NCBI RefSeq assembly: GCF_002777975.1
Contig: NZ_NGVS01000028.1
Coordinates: 62,001-126,000, forward strand
DNA: 64,000 bases
From: Shewanella carassii
GTDB lineage: Bacteria > Pseudomonadota > Gammaproteobacteria > Enterobacterales > Shewanellaceae
Reading direction: 5' to 3'
Shown: piece by piece, positions 11,532-19,882 of the stretch
How positions within the stretch are numbered: the stretch's first letter is position 1
Layout of the letters: the number at the start of each line of letters is the position of its first letter
The notes under the pieces: model-generated
Databases searched by the model: none
Told to the model about the DNA's origin: nothing
The model's input: only the letters and a program-made list of their open reading frames with translations
Made by a program: the position numbers and the translations under genes

Positions 11532-12992
11532 TCAGGCCTTTTCGGGAATACGTTCCAGTACCGCCAACAGCAGCTGCCAATATTGGCCCACTGTAGTGAT
11601 ATTCACCATTTCATCCGGGCTGTGAGGGAAACGTATGGTGGGGCCGATAGACACCATATCCATGGCCGGATAGGGCTCCTTGAACAGGCCACATTCCAAA
11701 CCTGCATGGATCACCATGATCACCGGCTCTTTATGGTAGATGTCCTGATAGGTGTCGCGCACAATCGCCATCACAGGAGACTGGCTGTCTGGCTTCCAGC
11801 CTGGGTAGGCGCCGGAAAGATCGATTTCGGCACCGGCCAGGTTGGCCAGGGCGATCAGCATGCCTTCAACTTGGCTGCGACCCGAGTCAATCAAGGAGCG
11901 GATCAGGCACAGGAGTTTGACATCCTGCTCGCTGGTATTGATCACCCCGAGGTTGAGTGAGGTCTCGGTCACGCCTTCAATCTCGTCACTCATCCGCATG
12001 ACACCATTGGGGCAGGCATGCAGCAGATCGATAAGAGTGTTCTGACTCTGCTCGCTCATCACCTTGGCAGGCAGCGGCACTTCGGTGAGAGTCAGGCAAG
12101 CGGCCGGATCGGCAACCGCCAGCTCTTCTCTAAGCAGTGCCTGGAAAGCCGCGGCGGCTTCGCTCAACGCTGTGGCTTGTTCGGCCGGTACCAGAATAGT
12201 GGCACTGGCTTCGCGGGGAATGGCGTTACGCAGCGAGCCGCCGTTGAATTCGGCCAGTTCCAGCTGCAGGCTTTCGCTGTGTTCAAACAGAAAACGGGCC
12301 AGCAGCTTGTTAGCATTACCGCGTCCCAGGTGAATGTTCACCCCCGAGTGGCCACCCTTGAGTCCGGAGAGCGTCAGGTTGAATGCCTGGAAACCCTCGC
12401 CTGTGGCTTCCCAGACCATGGGCAGGGTGATCTCGGCATCCACGCCACCGGCGCAGCCCATATAGATTTCGCCTTCCTGCTCGGAATCTGTGTTGATCAG
12501 GATTTCACCGCGAAGCATACCGGCTTCCAGGCCAAAGGCTCCTGTCATACCCGCTTCTTCATCTATGGTCAGCAGCACTTCCAGCGGCCCGTGGGGAATA
12601 TCGTCACTGCCGAGAATGGCCAGCGCCGATGCCATGCCTATGCCGTTATCGGCACCCAGAGTCGTGCCCTGGGCCTTGACCCAGTCGCCATCAATCCAGG
12701 GCTGGATCGGATCTTTGACGAAGTCATGCTCTTTATCGGCATTTTTCTGCGGCACCATATCGATATGGGCCTGGATCACCACGGGTTTGCGGTTTTCCAT
12801 CCCGGGAGTGGCATCTTTGCGAATAATCAGGTTACCGACTTTATCTTCGATAACCTCAAGCTGACGGTCTTTGGCCCAGCTCTGAATATACTGGCTGAGC
12901 GCGGCTTCATGCTTGGATGGGTGAGGAATGGCACAGATTTGTTCAAACCACTGCCATAGAGGCTGAGGTTGCAATTGGCTGAGACTGGACAC
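11532..12992 (-). CDS. pepD: Beta-alanyl-/aminoacyl-histidine dipeptidase (M20)
   Basis: 486 residues from a GTG at 12990-12992. This start aligns with the E. coli PepD N-terminus (SxLSQLxPQPLW) and has AGGAG 8 bases upstream; a longer frame to 13055 is unlikely. Metal-binding motifs of the M20 family are visible: IQAHIDMVPQ, TTLGADNGIG, TIDEEAGMTGAFGL, and the C-terminal IHAGLECGLF. E. coli PepD is 485 residues. Cytoplasmic zinc dipeptidase that cleaves Xaa-His dipeptides. Divergent from the M17 peptidase gene at 13204. Confidence 0.95.
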   Translation of the reverse strand: MSSLSQLQPQPLWQWFEQICAIPHPSKHEAALSQYIQSWAKDRQLEVIEDKVGNLIIRKDATPGMENRKPVVIQAHIDMVPQKNADKEHDFVKDPIQPWIDGDWVKAQGTTLGADNGIGMASALAILGSDDIPHGPLEVLLTIDEEAGMTGAFGLEAGMLRGEILINTDSEQEGEIYMGCAGGVDAEITLPMVWEATGEGFQAFNLTLSGLKGGHSGVNIHLGRGNANKLLARFLFEHSESLQLELAEFNGGSLRNAIPREASATILVPAEQATALSEAAAAFQALLREELAVADPAACLTLTEVPLPAKVMSEQSQNTLIDLLHACPNGVMRMSDEIEGVTETSLNLGVINTSEQDVKLLCLIRSLIDSGRSQVEGMLIALANLAGAEIDLSGAYPGWKPDSQSPVMAIVRDTYQDIYHKEPVIMVIHAGLECGLFKEPYPAMDMVSIGPTIRFPHSPDEMVNITTVGQYWQLLLAVLERIPEKA

Positions 12993-13203
12993 AGCAAACT
13001 CCTGATCTTTTCGTCTGGTTGGCGGGCTTGGACCGGGCCAAGCGCGAGTTGTCATCAGTCTACCACAGAGCGGCGTAAGGGCGCAGAACCCAGTTGGAAC
13101 AATTGTTTATTTGTGACAGCGAAACTTGCCGGGTACAGATTGGTAATCCGGCGCCGGAAAGGGAATAATGCTGGACGCCAATAAAAAATAATTAGGATGG
13201 GTC

Positions 13204-14730
13204 ATGGTTGAATTTATTGATGTTACTGACCAGGATGCAATTTTCAGTGAGGCAGACTGGGATGCATTGCTGGTGGTCAGCGCCGATGTGACGGCGTGTC
13301 CAATCGAGGAGGTGGCGATATTGGCCTCCCATGGGGCTCAAGTCGACAAAAGGGTGGGCAAGAGCCCGACGCTGTTGTTTGCTCCCGGGCTTGCCGGTGG
13401 CCGCTTGATCATCGCCCCGGTTGCGCCGCTCGGCGATTATGACGATGTGCGCGCCTTTGCCAATGCTGCCCGGGCCGGTATCGCCATCGCCCGAGACGCT
13501 GGAGCCAAAAGGCCGCTGTTGTGGGTCGATAAGCCTGCATCTTTAGGCGATGAATACGCCAAGGCCGATATGGTTGCGGCGCTGGCAACGGCGCAGGAGC
13601 TATGGCAGCCATTGGAAGCCCGTGAGGCGGGCGCCGCCCTTGACAGCATAGAAGCCATCGGGGTGATGAACGGCGCCGATGCCAACATGCTCAATGCCAT
13701 TGAAGCCGGCCGCACCCTTGCCAGAGATCTCTGTGGCACCGAGCCTGAGCGCATGGGCGCCCCTGCCTTTGCCGATTACTGCCTCAACGCCTTCAAAGAT
13801 TCAGGGCTGTCGCTGCAGGTCGTGGAAGACAGAGACATTCTCGAGCGGGACTATCCCTTGCTGAGCGCCGTGGCGCGGGCCTCTTTTGCCGTGGCCAGAC
13901 ATCAGCCCAGGGTTGTTAAATTGGAGTACCGCGGCGAAGGTGACATCCAGCACAACTATTTCTTTGCCGGTAAGGGCGTGGTGTATGACACAGGCGGCGC
14001 CGATCTGAAAGTGGGCGGTGCTATGGCCGGTATGAGCCGTGACAAGGGCGGCGCGGCTGCCGTGGCCGGTTTGATGAAGACCTTGTCATTACTCAAGCCC
14101 AAAGGCATTCGCGTGGTGGCTGAATTGGGGCTGGTACGCAACAGTATAGGCAGCGAAGCCTTTGTCACGGACGAAATCATCACAGCCCATTCGGGTGTCA
14201 GGGTCAGGATTGGCAATACCGATGCCGAAGGACGTTTGGTGCTGGCCGACTTGCTGTCCCATCTGCGTTTAAAGGCGCAGGGCAGTGCGGCGCCCGAGCT
14301 ATTCTCTGTAGCAACCCTGACCGGCCATGTGGTGCGAGCCTATGGCTCTTACAGTGCGGTAGTGGCCAACGCCGTTGCCGAGCAACAGGCATTACCCAAG
14401 CGGTTGCAAGCCAGCGCCGAGCGTTACGGTGAAGGGCTGGAGCTGTCCCGTTTGCGTAAGGAAGATTTTGCCAAGGTGCGTGATGTTTCCGGTGCCTCTG
14501 AGCTACTTTCTTCCAATAATGCGCCCTCATCGGTTACCGCCAGAGGACACCAGTATCCGGCGGCCTTCCTGCTAAAGGCTTCCGGATTGGCGCAACACGG
14601 GGTAAAAGACGCTCAGCCCATGGCCTATAGTCATCTGGATATCGCCGGCAGTGCCACAGAAGGTGATCCCCTCTATGGCAAACCTACGGCGACGCCGCTG
14701 CTTGGGTTGTTTGCCTATATGACTGAGTAA
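13204..14730 (+). CDS. M17-family leucyl aminopeptidase-like protein
   Basis: 508 residues. The M17 signature NTDAEGRL is intact near residue 340. Upstream, GKGVVYDTGGADLKVGG and MSRDKGGAAAV supply the expected lysine and aspartate metal ligands, with a Lys in DLKV at the catalytic-lysine position. The common PepA pattern is FDSGGISLKP, so this branch deviates around the first metal site (Tyr-Asp-Thr, Ala-Asp). The N-terminal third is poorly conserved, as in PepA/PepB. Likely a cytoplasmic aminopeptidase; I do not assign pepA or pepB. Ribosome site AGGATGG is weak. Confidence 0.8.
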   Translation: MVEFIDVTDQDAIFSEADWDALLVVSADVTACPIEEVAILASHGAQVDKRVGKSPTLLFAPGLAGGRLIIAPVAPLGDYDDVRAFANAARAGIAIARDAGAKRPLLWVDKPASLGDEYAKADMVAALATAQELWQPLEAREAGAALDSIEAIGVMNGADANMLNAIEAGRTLARDLCGTEPERMGAPAFADYCLNAFKDSGLSLQVVEDRDILERDYPLLSAVARASFAVARHQPRVVKLEYRGEGDIQHNYFFAGKGVVYDTGGADLKVGGAMAGMSRDKGGAAAVAGLMKTLSLLKPKGIRVVAELGLVRNSIGSEAFVTDEIITAHSGVRVRIGNTDAEGRLVLADLLSHLRLKAQGSAAPELFSVATLTGHVVRAYGSYSAVVANAVAEQQALPKRLQASAERYGEGLELSRLRKEDFAKVRDVSGASELLSSNNAPSSVTARGHQYPAAFLLKASGLAQHGVKDAQPMAYSHLDIAGSATEGDPLYGKPTATPLLGLFAYMTE

Positions 14731-14743
14731 GTCCTCAACGCCT

Positions 14744-14766
14744 CCCGGCCGATGTTGTCGGCCGGG
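14744..14766 (+). terminator. Hairpin after the M17 peptidase gene
   Basis: CCCGGCCGA-TGTTG-TCGGCCGGG, a 9-bp perfect stem, followed by TTATCC. The U tract is poor, so termination here may be incomplete. Confidence 0.5.
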
Positions 14767-15223
14767 TTATCCCTGCACTCTGTCAGTTTGCTTTTGTTCA
14801 CTTGGCGACCGCTATGTTGGCATTACCTAGCCACGAGATTTGCTGGAAGTCATCTCACCTAAGTTCTCCATTGCAAACCGTTGGGTCAGCTCTGATTCGA
14901 AGGCGTTTGAATCGTCATCCTCTACGAGCACTGAAAACAACAGAAAACTTTCAGACGGATTTTTAGCCAATCCTGTAACCGGGTGATCTAATTCACCTTA
15001 ACTGGTCTTACCTCTTTGAGATCACGCTTTTACCCCCGAGGGGAGACTAACATTTGGGCACTGACTGACAGTGAATTACAGTGTTAGATTTTACTTAATC
15101 TTGGTGAGTTACTTATGAAGCCTTGTTGGTAAAATCATTATTATTCAATTGGTAAGAATGCATCTCTCCCACACTTTCAATATGTTTCATCAGGTTCCAG
15201 CGGTAAAATATGTGTAACTCGCA
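14767..15223. other. Gene-free region preceding the sRNA gene
   Basis: No ORF of credible size on either strand. It is AT-rich towards its right end (from about 15060), as expected for upstream regulatory DNA. I looked for an 18-bp GacA/UvrY palindrome (TGTAAG-N6-CTTACA) and found only the half-site-like GGTAAGAATGCATC at 15151-15164. Confidence 0.4.
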
Positions 15224-15238
15224 TGTAATTGCATTACA
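15224..15238. promoter_or_regulatory. 15-bp palindrome, HexR-like operator 1
   Basis: TGTAAT-TGC-ATTACA, perfect 6-bp arms. It matches the HexR consensus as I recall it for Shewanella and relatives (TGTAATNNNATTACA). The centre lies about 77 bp upstream of the inferred transcription start of the sRNA. HexR is a RpiR-family regulator of central carbon metabolism; the assignment is by motif only. Confidence 0.55.
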
Positions 15239-15273
15239 GTTTCAAGTGTTTTTTAAAATTTTTAGGCGGAGTA

Positions 15274-15301
15274 TTGTAATAAAATTACAGATGGCTATAA
15301 T
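15274..15301 (+). promoter_or_regulatory. Sigma-70-type promoter of the CsrB-like RNA
   Basis: TTGTAA (15274-15279), 16-bp spacer, TATAAT (15296-15301; consensus -10). Inferred start near 15308. Confidence 0.7.
15275..15289. promoter_or_regulatory. 15-bp palindrome, HexR-like operator 2 overlapping the promoter
   Basis: TGTAAT-AAA-ATTACA, perfect arms, overlapping the -35 element and the spacer of the promoter at 15274-15301. Its centre is 51 bp from the first palindrome, close to five helical turns. Binding here would be expected to block RNA polymerase. Confidence 0.6.
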
Positions 15302-15307
15302 AGCTCT

Positions 15308-15452
15308 CGTTGGTTAGGCAAGCGCCTTCCACCTCTAGTCAATCCAGGATGGATAATTATCTCCAGGGAAATGAGTGACAAGTTGTCTCCACGGATATGA
15401 GAACCTCTAGTTCCAGGGAACCGAGCCAAGCTTCACTAGAGTATTTTTTTTT
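15308..15452 (+). ncRNA. Candidate CsrA-sequestering small RNA (CsrB/RsmY-like)
   Basis: About 145 nt between a consensus promoter and an intrinsic terminator. Five GGA motifs occur, most in loops of short hairpins. AUCC-AGGAU-GGAU (15342-15354) includes CAGGAUG, the repeat unit of E. coli CsrB. CUC-CAGGGAAAU-GAG is at 15361-15375. UCUC-CACGGAUAU-GAGA spans 15385-15401. GUUC-CAGG-GAAC spans 15410-15421. Known family role: such RNAs titrate the translational regulator CsrA/RsmA and are usually activated by the GacSA/BarA-UvrY system. Size and motif number are closer to RsmY/RsmZ than to E. coli CsrB. The call is from motif architecture only. Confidence 0.68.
15405..15452 (+). terminator. Intrinsic terminator of the CsrB-like RNA
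   Basis: CTCTAGT (15405-15411) pairs with ACTAGAG (15435-15441), followed by TATTTTTTTTT. The large loop itself contains GUUCCAGGGAAC and GAGC-CAA-GCUU small hairpins, so it forms a branched terminator. Confidence 0.7.
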
Positions 15453-15476
15453 ACAACTTTGTTAGGAGTATCGGCT

Positions 15477-15578
15477 ATGTCTTATTCAGGCAAAAACAAC
15501 CTAGTTTATTGGAGCAACACCTGGTTTGATTGTCAGGTTTTGCGCGGCGGCATGTTCGCCATGAGTTTCAAGGGCTGA
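15477..15578 (+). CDS. Uncharacterised 33-residue ORF downstream of the sRNA
   Basis: ATG at 15477 with TTAGGAG nine bases upstream; 33 codons ending in TGA. The peptide starts MSYSGKNNLVYWSNTWFDC and ends with FAMSFKG. It is rich in aromatic residues (Y, W, W, F), has one Cys, and is not obviously transmembrane. It lies 24 bp after the T run of the sRNA terminator, so it would be expressed by read-through or from a promoter not seen. A terminator at 15735 could close its transcript. I do not recognise the peptide; a leader peptide or a small regulatory protein are both possible. The good ribosome-binding site is the main support. Confidence 0.5.
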   Translation: MSYSGKNNLVYWSNTWFDCQVLRGGMFAMSFKG

Positions 15579-15762
15579 CTACCCCTTTAAGTAGTTCCAT
15601 CATCCATCAACCTTTGTTCATCACTCTGTGATGTATTTAGACTCAAGTTGCAATAGAGGCTTTGCTTCTGTTGCCAGGTGTTACCCGCTAGCGCGGTAAA
15701 CTCTTTCCCTTTTGGGTACTTGATACATGTCTTTGCCTGCTCTTTGAGCAGGCTTTTTTTTT
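15579..15762 (+). ncRNA. Structured 3' region or separate small RNA ending at a strong terminator
   Basis: After the 33-codon ORF come a small ACTAC/GTAGT hairpin (15577-15596 region) and a near-palindromic TTACCCGC-TA-GCGCGGTAA stem at about 15689-15707. A terminator follows. It may be the long 3' UTR of the small ORF mRNA or an independent sRNA. There is no further ORF on the + strand. Confidence 0.3.
15735..15762 (+). terminator. Intrinsic terminator
   Basis: GCCTGCT-CTTTG-AGCAGGC followed by nine T. It ends the transcription unit that contains the 33-codon ORF, well before the purine permease gene. Confidence 0.88.
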
Positions 15763-15943
15763 GTCCGCAGCAAAATGTGAACAAATTGTGAGCTGACGGG
15801 CATTTAATGGATACCACTGCCCGGCTAAGTACTATGATGCTGGTCTGATCAGCGCAAACTCCTTATAATCGGCCGCCGATGACCTCGTTAAAGAAGTGTC
15901 ACATCCAAACCTCCCTACACTCTAATTCAAGGAACCTGGTTCC

Positions 15944-17236
15944 ATGTTGGAAAAACTGTTCAAGTTAAAGCAAAACAAAACCTCTCTGAAGCAGGAAGCC
16001 GTGGCGGGTCTGACCACCTTTCTGACCATGGCATACATTATCTTCGTTAACCCCGCTATGCTGGCCGATGCCGGTATGGATCAGGGCGCTGTCTTTGTGG
16101 CGACCTGTGTCGCGGCGGCGATAGGCTGTCTGGTCATGGGACTGTTGGCCAACTATCCCATCGCCCTGGCCCCTGGAATGGGCCTCAACGCCTTTTTTAC
16201 CTACACAGTTGTGGGTGAAATGGGTTACAGCTGGGAAACTGCGCTCGGCGCCGTATTTCTCTCCGGGATCTGCTTTATGATCCTCTCCCTGGTACGAATT
16301 CGGGAATGGGTGGTCAACTCTATTCCCATGTCGCTACGCCTCGGCATAGCCGCAGGTATCGGCCTGTTTTTAGCGCTCATCGGCCTCAAGAGTGCCGGTA
16401 TCGTGGTTGCCAATCCGGCGACTCTGGTAAGTATGGGGGATATCACCGCATTTCCGGCACTGATGTCGGTATTAGGGTTCTTCCTGATCATCGCTTTTGT
16501 TCAGCGTGGATATAAGGCGGCGGTGATCCTCAGCATTCTGGCCATCACTCTGCTAGGGCTGGCCTTTGGAGATGTGCAATATACCGGCCTGGTATCCATG
16601 CCGCCCTCCATTGCGCCTACCTTTATGAAGATGGATCTCTCCGGCATGCTGGAGATCAGCATGATTTCCGTAGTGTTCGCCTTTTTATTTGTGGACTTGT
16701 TCGATACCTCTGGCACCTTGGTGGCCGTGGCGCAGCGTGGTGGTTTCCTGGATGACAAGGGGCGCCTGCCAAGACTCAACCGCGCCCTGACCGCCGACAG
16801 CGCCGCCACTATTGCCGGGGCCATGCTGGGTACCTCGACCACCACAAGTTATGTCGAGAGTACCTCTGGCGTCAGCGCCGGTGGCCGTACCGGCTTGACC
16901 GCCGTCGTGGTCGGACTGCTATTTTTGGCCTCACTCTTTATCTCACCGCTGGCCGGTATGGTGCCTGCCTATGCGACCGCGGGCACCCTCTTCTATGTGG
17001 CGATTCTGATGATGTCTGGCCTGGTGCATGTAGAGTGGGAAGATTTGACCGAGGCCGCCCCTGTGGTGGTGGTCTGTCTGCTGATGCCATTGACCTTCTC
17101 AATAGCCACGGGTATCGCCTTTGGCTTTATCGCCTATGCGGCGATTAAACTCCTCTGCGGCCGTTTTCGCGATCTCAATGCCGGGGTTGTGGCACTGGCG
17201 CTGCTGTTTATTCTCAAGTTTGCCTACGGTGGTTAA
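15944..17236 (+). CDS. NCS2/AzgA-family purine (hypoxanthine/guanine/adenine) permease
   Basis: 430 residues, very hydrophobic with about 12-14 membrane segments. Typical AzgA-subfamily blocks are visible: TFLTMAYIIFVNP near the N-terminus, NYPIALAPGMGLNAFF, VFAFLFVDLFDTSGTL, and GTSTTTSYVESTSGV, which contribute to the purine-binding site. It imports a purine base with protons across the inner membrane. Which base cannot be told from sequence alone. Preceded by AAGGAACC and a TATAAT at 15864-15869; I see no purine riboswitch in the leader. Confidence 0.9.
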   Translation: MLEKLFKLKQNKTSLKQEAVAGLTTFLTMAYIIFVNPAMLADAGMDQGAVFVATCVAAAIGCLVMGLLANYPIALAPGMGLNAFFTYTVVGEMGYSWETALGAVFLSGICFMILSLVRIREWVVNSIPMSLRLGIAAGIGLFLALIGLKSAGIVVANPATLVSMGDITAFPALMSVLGFFLIIAFVQRGYKAAVILSILAITLLGLAFGDVQYTGLVSMPPSIAPTFMKMDLSGMLEISMISVVFAFLFVDLFDTSGTLVAVAQRGGFLDDKGRLPRLNRALTADSAATIAGAMLGTSTTTSYVESTSGVSAGGRTGLTAVVVGLLFLASLFISPLAGMVPAYATAGTLFYVAILMMSGLVHVEWEDLTEAAPVVVVCLLMPLTFSIATGIAFGFIAYAAIKLLCGRFRDLNAGVVALALLFILKFAYGG

Positions 17237-17281
17237 AAAAGCTAAAGCGCAAGCATCTGCTTTATAAACTGCATTTATTGA

Positions 17282-17307
17282 GGGTCATACTTTGTATGGC
17301 CCTTTTT
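17282..17307 (+). terminator. Intrinsic terminator of the purine permease gene
   Basis: GGGTCATAC-TTT-GTATGGCCC followed by TTTTT. Confidence 0.85.
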
Positions 17308-17424
17308 GTATGAGATATCGCAATAAATAACGATTTTGTCCGCTTGAAAGCCGACTGCCGCTAGGAATCCGGCGGCGGATTGGGTATAAGATTTATCCCC
17401 GACTTTTTTAAGCAAATACAAGTG

Positions 17425-18543
17425 ATGAACTTGAGTGACACACGCTACCGCCGGGTAGTGGTAAAACTGGGTACCAGTGTGCTTACCTCCGGCAGCAAGC
17501 GCCTGGACAAGGCCCATATGGTCGAGCTGGCCAGGCAGATGGCGACCCTGATGCGCGCCGGTATCGAAGTGGTTTTGTGTACTTCCGGCGCCATTGCCGC
17601 CGGGCGCGAGCATCTGATGTATCCGGAGTTGCCGGATACCATGGCCAACAAACAGTTGCTGGCGGCCGTGGGCCAGAGCCAGTTGATCCTGGCCTGGGCT
17701 CAGTTGTTCAGTATTTATGGTCTGCACGTGGGGCAGTTGCTGCTGACCCGGGCGGATCTGCACGATCGCGAGCGCTATCTCAACGCCAGAGATACCCTGA
17801 ATGCGCTGCTGAAACAGAATATTATCCCCATCATCAATGAAAACGATGCCGTTGCCACCAATGAGATAAAAGTAGGGGACAACGACAACCTGTCCGCCCG
17901 GGCAGCGCTTTTGTGTGATGCCGACTTGCTGATCCTGCTGACAGACCAAAAAGGCTTGTTCGATGCCGATCCGCGCCATAATCCCAATGCTCATCTGATC
18001 AGCGAAGTGGCCAATATTGACGACAGCCTGCGGCAACTGGCCGGCGGCTCAGTTTCCGGATTGGGTACCGGCGGCATGGCAACCAAGCTGGAGGCGGCCG
18101 ACATAGCTCGCCGCGCCGGTATCGAAGTGGTTATCGCCTCGGGTCATCATCCGGACGCCATCGAAAAAATCGCTGCCGGCGAGTCAGTGGGGACTCACTT
18201 CTGTGCCATCGAAACCCCGCTGGAGAGCCGTAAGCAGTGGATCCTTGCCGGACCCAAGGCCAAGGGGAAACTGACCTTGGATGAAGGCGCGGTGCGGGCG
18301 GTAACCGAAAAGGGACGCAGTCTGTTGTCCAAGGGGATTATCGCCGTCGAGGGCGAGTTTGAACGCGGCGCCACGGTGCAACTGTTGGATCCCAAGGGCC
18401 GTAAACTGGCGCGGGGGATCTGCCGCTACAGCGCCGTGGCCCTCAAACGTATCGCGGGCCAGCATTCAGATAACATTGAATCCTTGCTGGGCTATGACTA
18501 TGGTGATGCAATAGTGCACCGCAACGACATGGTGGTTTTATGA
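17425..18543 (+). CDS. proB: Glutamate 5-kinase
   Basis: 372 residues from the ATG at 17425, which aligns with the ProB N-terminus just before [13 protein letters not shown]; the frame is open to 17380. The amino-acid-kinase core is clear: [43 protein letters not shown]-terminal PUA domain follows from about residue 275. Phosphorylates glutamate, the first step of proline synthesis, and is normally feedback-inhibited by proline. The stop overlaps the proA ATG (ATGA), so the two are coupled. The ribosome-binding site is weak. Confidence 0.95.
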   Translation: MNLSDTRYRRVVVKLGTSVLTSGSKRLDKAHMVELARQMATLMRAGIEVVLCTSGAIAAGREHLMYPELPDTMANKQLLAAVGQSQLILAWAQLFSIYGLHVGQLLLTRADLHDRERYLNARDTLNALLKQNIIPIINENDAVATNEIKVGDNDNLSARAALLCDADLLILLTDQKGLFDADPRHNPNAHLISEVANIDDSLRQLAGGSVSGLGTGGMATKLEAADIARRAGIEVVIASGHHPDAIEKIAAGESVGTHFCAIETPLESRKQWILAGPKAKGKLTLDEGAVRAVTEKGRSLLSKGIIAVEGEFERGATVQLLDPKGRKLARGICRYSAVALKRIAGQHSDNIESLLGYDYGDAIVHRNDMVVL

Positions 18544-19799
18544 CAGCTGAATATCTGCAACAACTGGGGCAAAGGGCCAAGGAAGCCAGCTTTGCCCTGG
18601 CCAATCTTTCCGGCACCGCCAAGCAGCAATTGCTGCACAATATCGTTGCCGCTCTCAAGGCCGATGAAGCGGCTATTCTCGCGGCCAATGAGCAGGATGT
18701 GGCCGCGGCCAAAGAGGCTGGCCTCAACGCGGCCATGATAGACAGGCTGCTGCTGGATAAGTCGCGCCTGGCTGGAGTGATAGCCGATATTGACAATGTG
18801 ATTGCCCTTGCCGACCCCATTGGCCGCGAGTATGACAGCCGGGTGTTGGATAACGGCTTGCGCCTGTGTCGCCGCGCCGTGCCACTGGGGGTGATAGGCG
18901 TTATCTATGAGGCCAGGCCCAATGTGACTGTGGATATCGCCGTGCTGGCCCTTAAAACCGGTAATGCGGTGATCCTCCGTGGCGGCAAGGAAACCCTGAA
19001 ATCCAACCTGGCACTGGCCAAGGCGATTCGTCAGGGCGTTAAAGCCAGTGGCTTGCCGGAAGATGCGGTGCAGCTTATCGACAACCCGGATCGTACCCTG
19101 GTTACCGGCCTGCTCAAGCTGGATCAATATGTGGACATGATAGTGCCCCGCGGCGGCGACAAGCTGCAGCGGCTCTGCGCCGAACAGGCAACTATCCCGG
19201 TTATTCTCGGCGGTATCGGTATCTGCCATCTCTATCTGGATAAGGCGGCCGATCTGGAGAAGGCTATTCCTGTCATTCTCAACGCCAAGGTGCAGCGCCC
19301 AACCGTATGTAACGCCCTGGATACTCTGTTGGTGCACAGGCAGATAGCCAAGGAGGCATTGCCCAAGGTGGCCAAGGCCTTAGTCGATGCCGGAGTTAAG
19401 CTGGTAGGTTGCCCCGAGACCGTGGCTATTCTTGGGGCCGAGCAAGTGGCCGCCGCCAGCGAGGATAGCTTTGCTACCGAGTGGTTATCCCTCAATCTGG
19501 GGATCCGGGTAGTCGATGATATCCAGCAGGCCATAGGTCATATTCGCCGCTATTCCAGCGGTCACTCCGAGGCTATCCTAACGGATGATATCAACGCCGC
19601 CACCGAGTTTATGAACCAGGTGAATTCGGCGGCGGTTTACCTCAATGCCAGCACCCGTTTCACCGATGGTGGCCAGTTCGGCCTGGGCGCTGAGGTGGCT
19701 GTCAGTACTCAGAAACTGCATGCCAGAGGCCCCATGGGGCTGGAAGCGCTGACCACCTACAAGTGGTTGGGTGTCGGTGATTACACCGCCAGAAGTTAG
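18540..19799 (+). CDS. proA: Gamma-glutamyl phosphate reductase
   Basis: 419 residues. Aldehyde-dehydrogenase-superfamily enzyme; the catalytic cysteine is in [15 protein letters not shown] near residue 255. The glutamyl-phosphate/NADPH region shows [14 protein letters not shown] and PRGGDKL. It reduces gamma-glutamyl phosphate to the semialdehyde that cyclises on the way to proline. Translationally coupled to proB by a 4-base overlap. Confidence 0.96.
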   Translation: MTAEYLQQLGQRAKEASFALANLSGTAKQQLLHNIVAALKADEAAILAANEQDVAAAKEAGLNAAMIDRLLLDKSRLAGVIADIDNVIALADPIGREYDSRVLDNGLRLCRRAVPLGVIGVIYEARPNVTVDIAVLALKTGNAVILRGGKETLKSNLALAKAIRQGVKASGLPEDAVQLIDNPDRTLVTGLLKLDQYVDMIVPRGGDKLQRLCAEQATIPVILGGIGICHLYLDKAADLEKAIPVILNAKVQRPTVCNALDTLLVHRQIAKEALPKVAKALVDAGVKLVGCPETVAILGAEQVAAASEDSFATEWLSLNLGIRVVDDIQQAIGHIRRYSSGHSEAILTDDINAATEFMNQVNSAAVYLNASTRFTDGGQFGLGAEVAVSTQKLHARGPMGLEALTTYKWLGVGDYTARS

Positions 19800-19839
19800 T
19801 GTTTACTTCTTGTGAAAGGTATTCAGAGCAACATATAAC

Positions 19840-19864
19840 AAAGCCCCGCAGTTGCGGGGCTTTT
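19840..19864. terminator. Terminator between convergent proA and ybaK
   Basis: AAGCCCCGCA-GT-TGCGGGGCTT flanked by A-rich and T-rich ends (AAA...TTTT); mainly serves proA and may work in both directions. Confidence 0.88.
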
Positions 19865-19882
19865 GCTTTGGCCGCTTACGAT

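Noticed and set aside
15140..15240. GacA/UvrY operator (TGTAAG-N6-CTTACA) upstream of the CsrB-like RNA
   Set aside because: Only a poor half-site (GGTAAGAATGCATC) is visible; the better palindromes have the 15-bp HexR-like form.
15587..15817. 76-codon minus-strand frame opposite the small-ORF/terminator region
   Set aside because: Runs antisense through a strong terminator and hairpins; its Lys/Gln-rich sequence comes from the T runs.
15763..15943. Purine riboswitch ahead of the purine permease
   Set aside because: The conserved core and the paired loops of the purine aptamer are not present in the leader.
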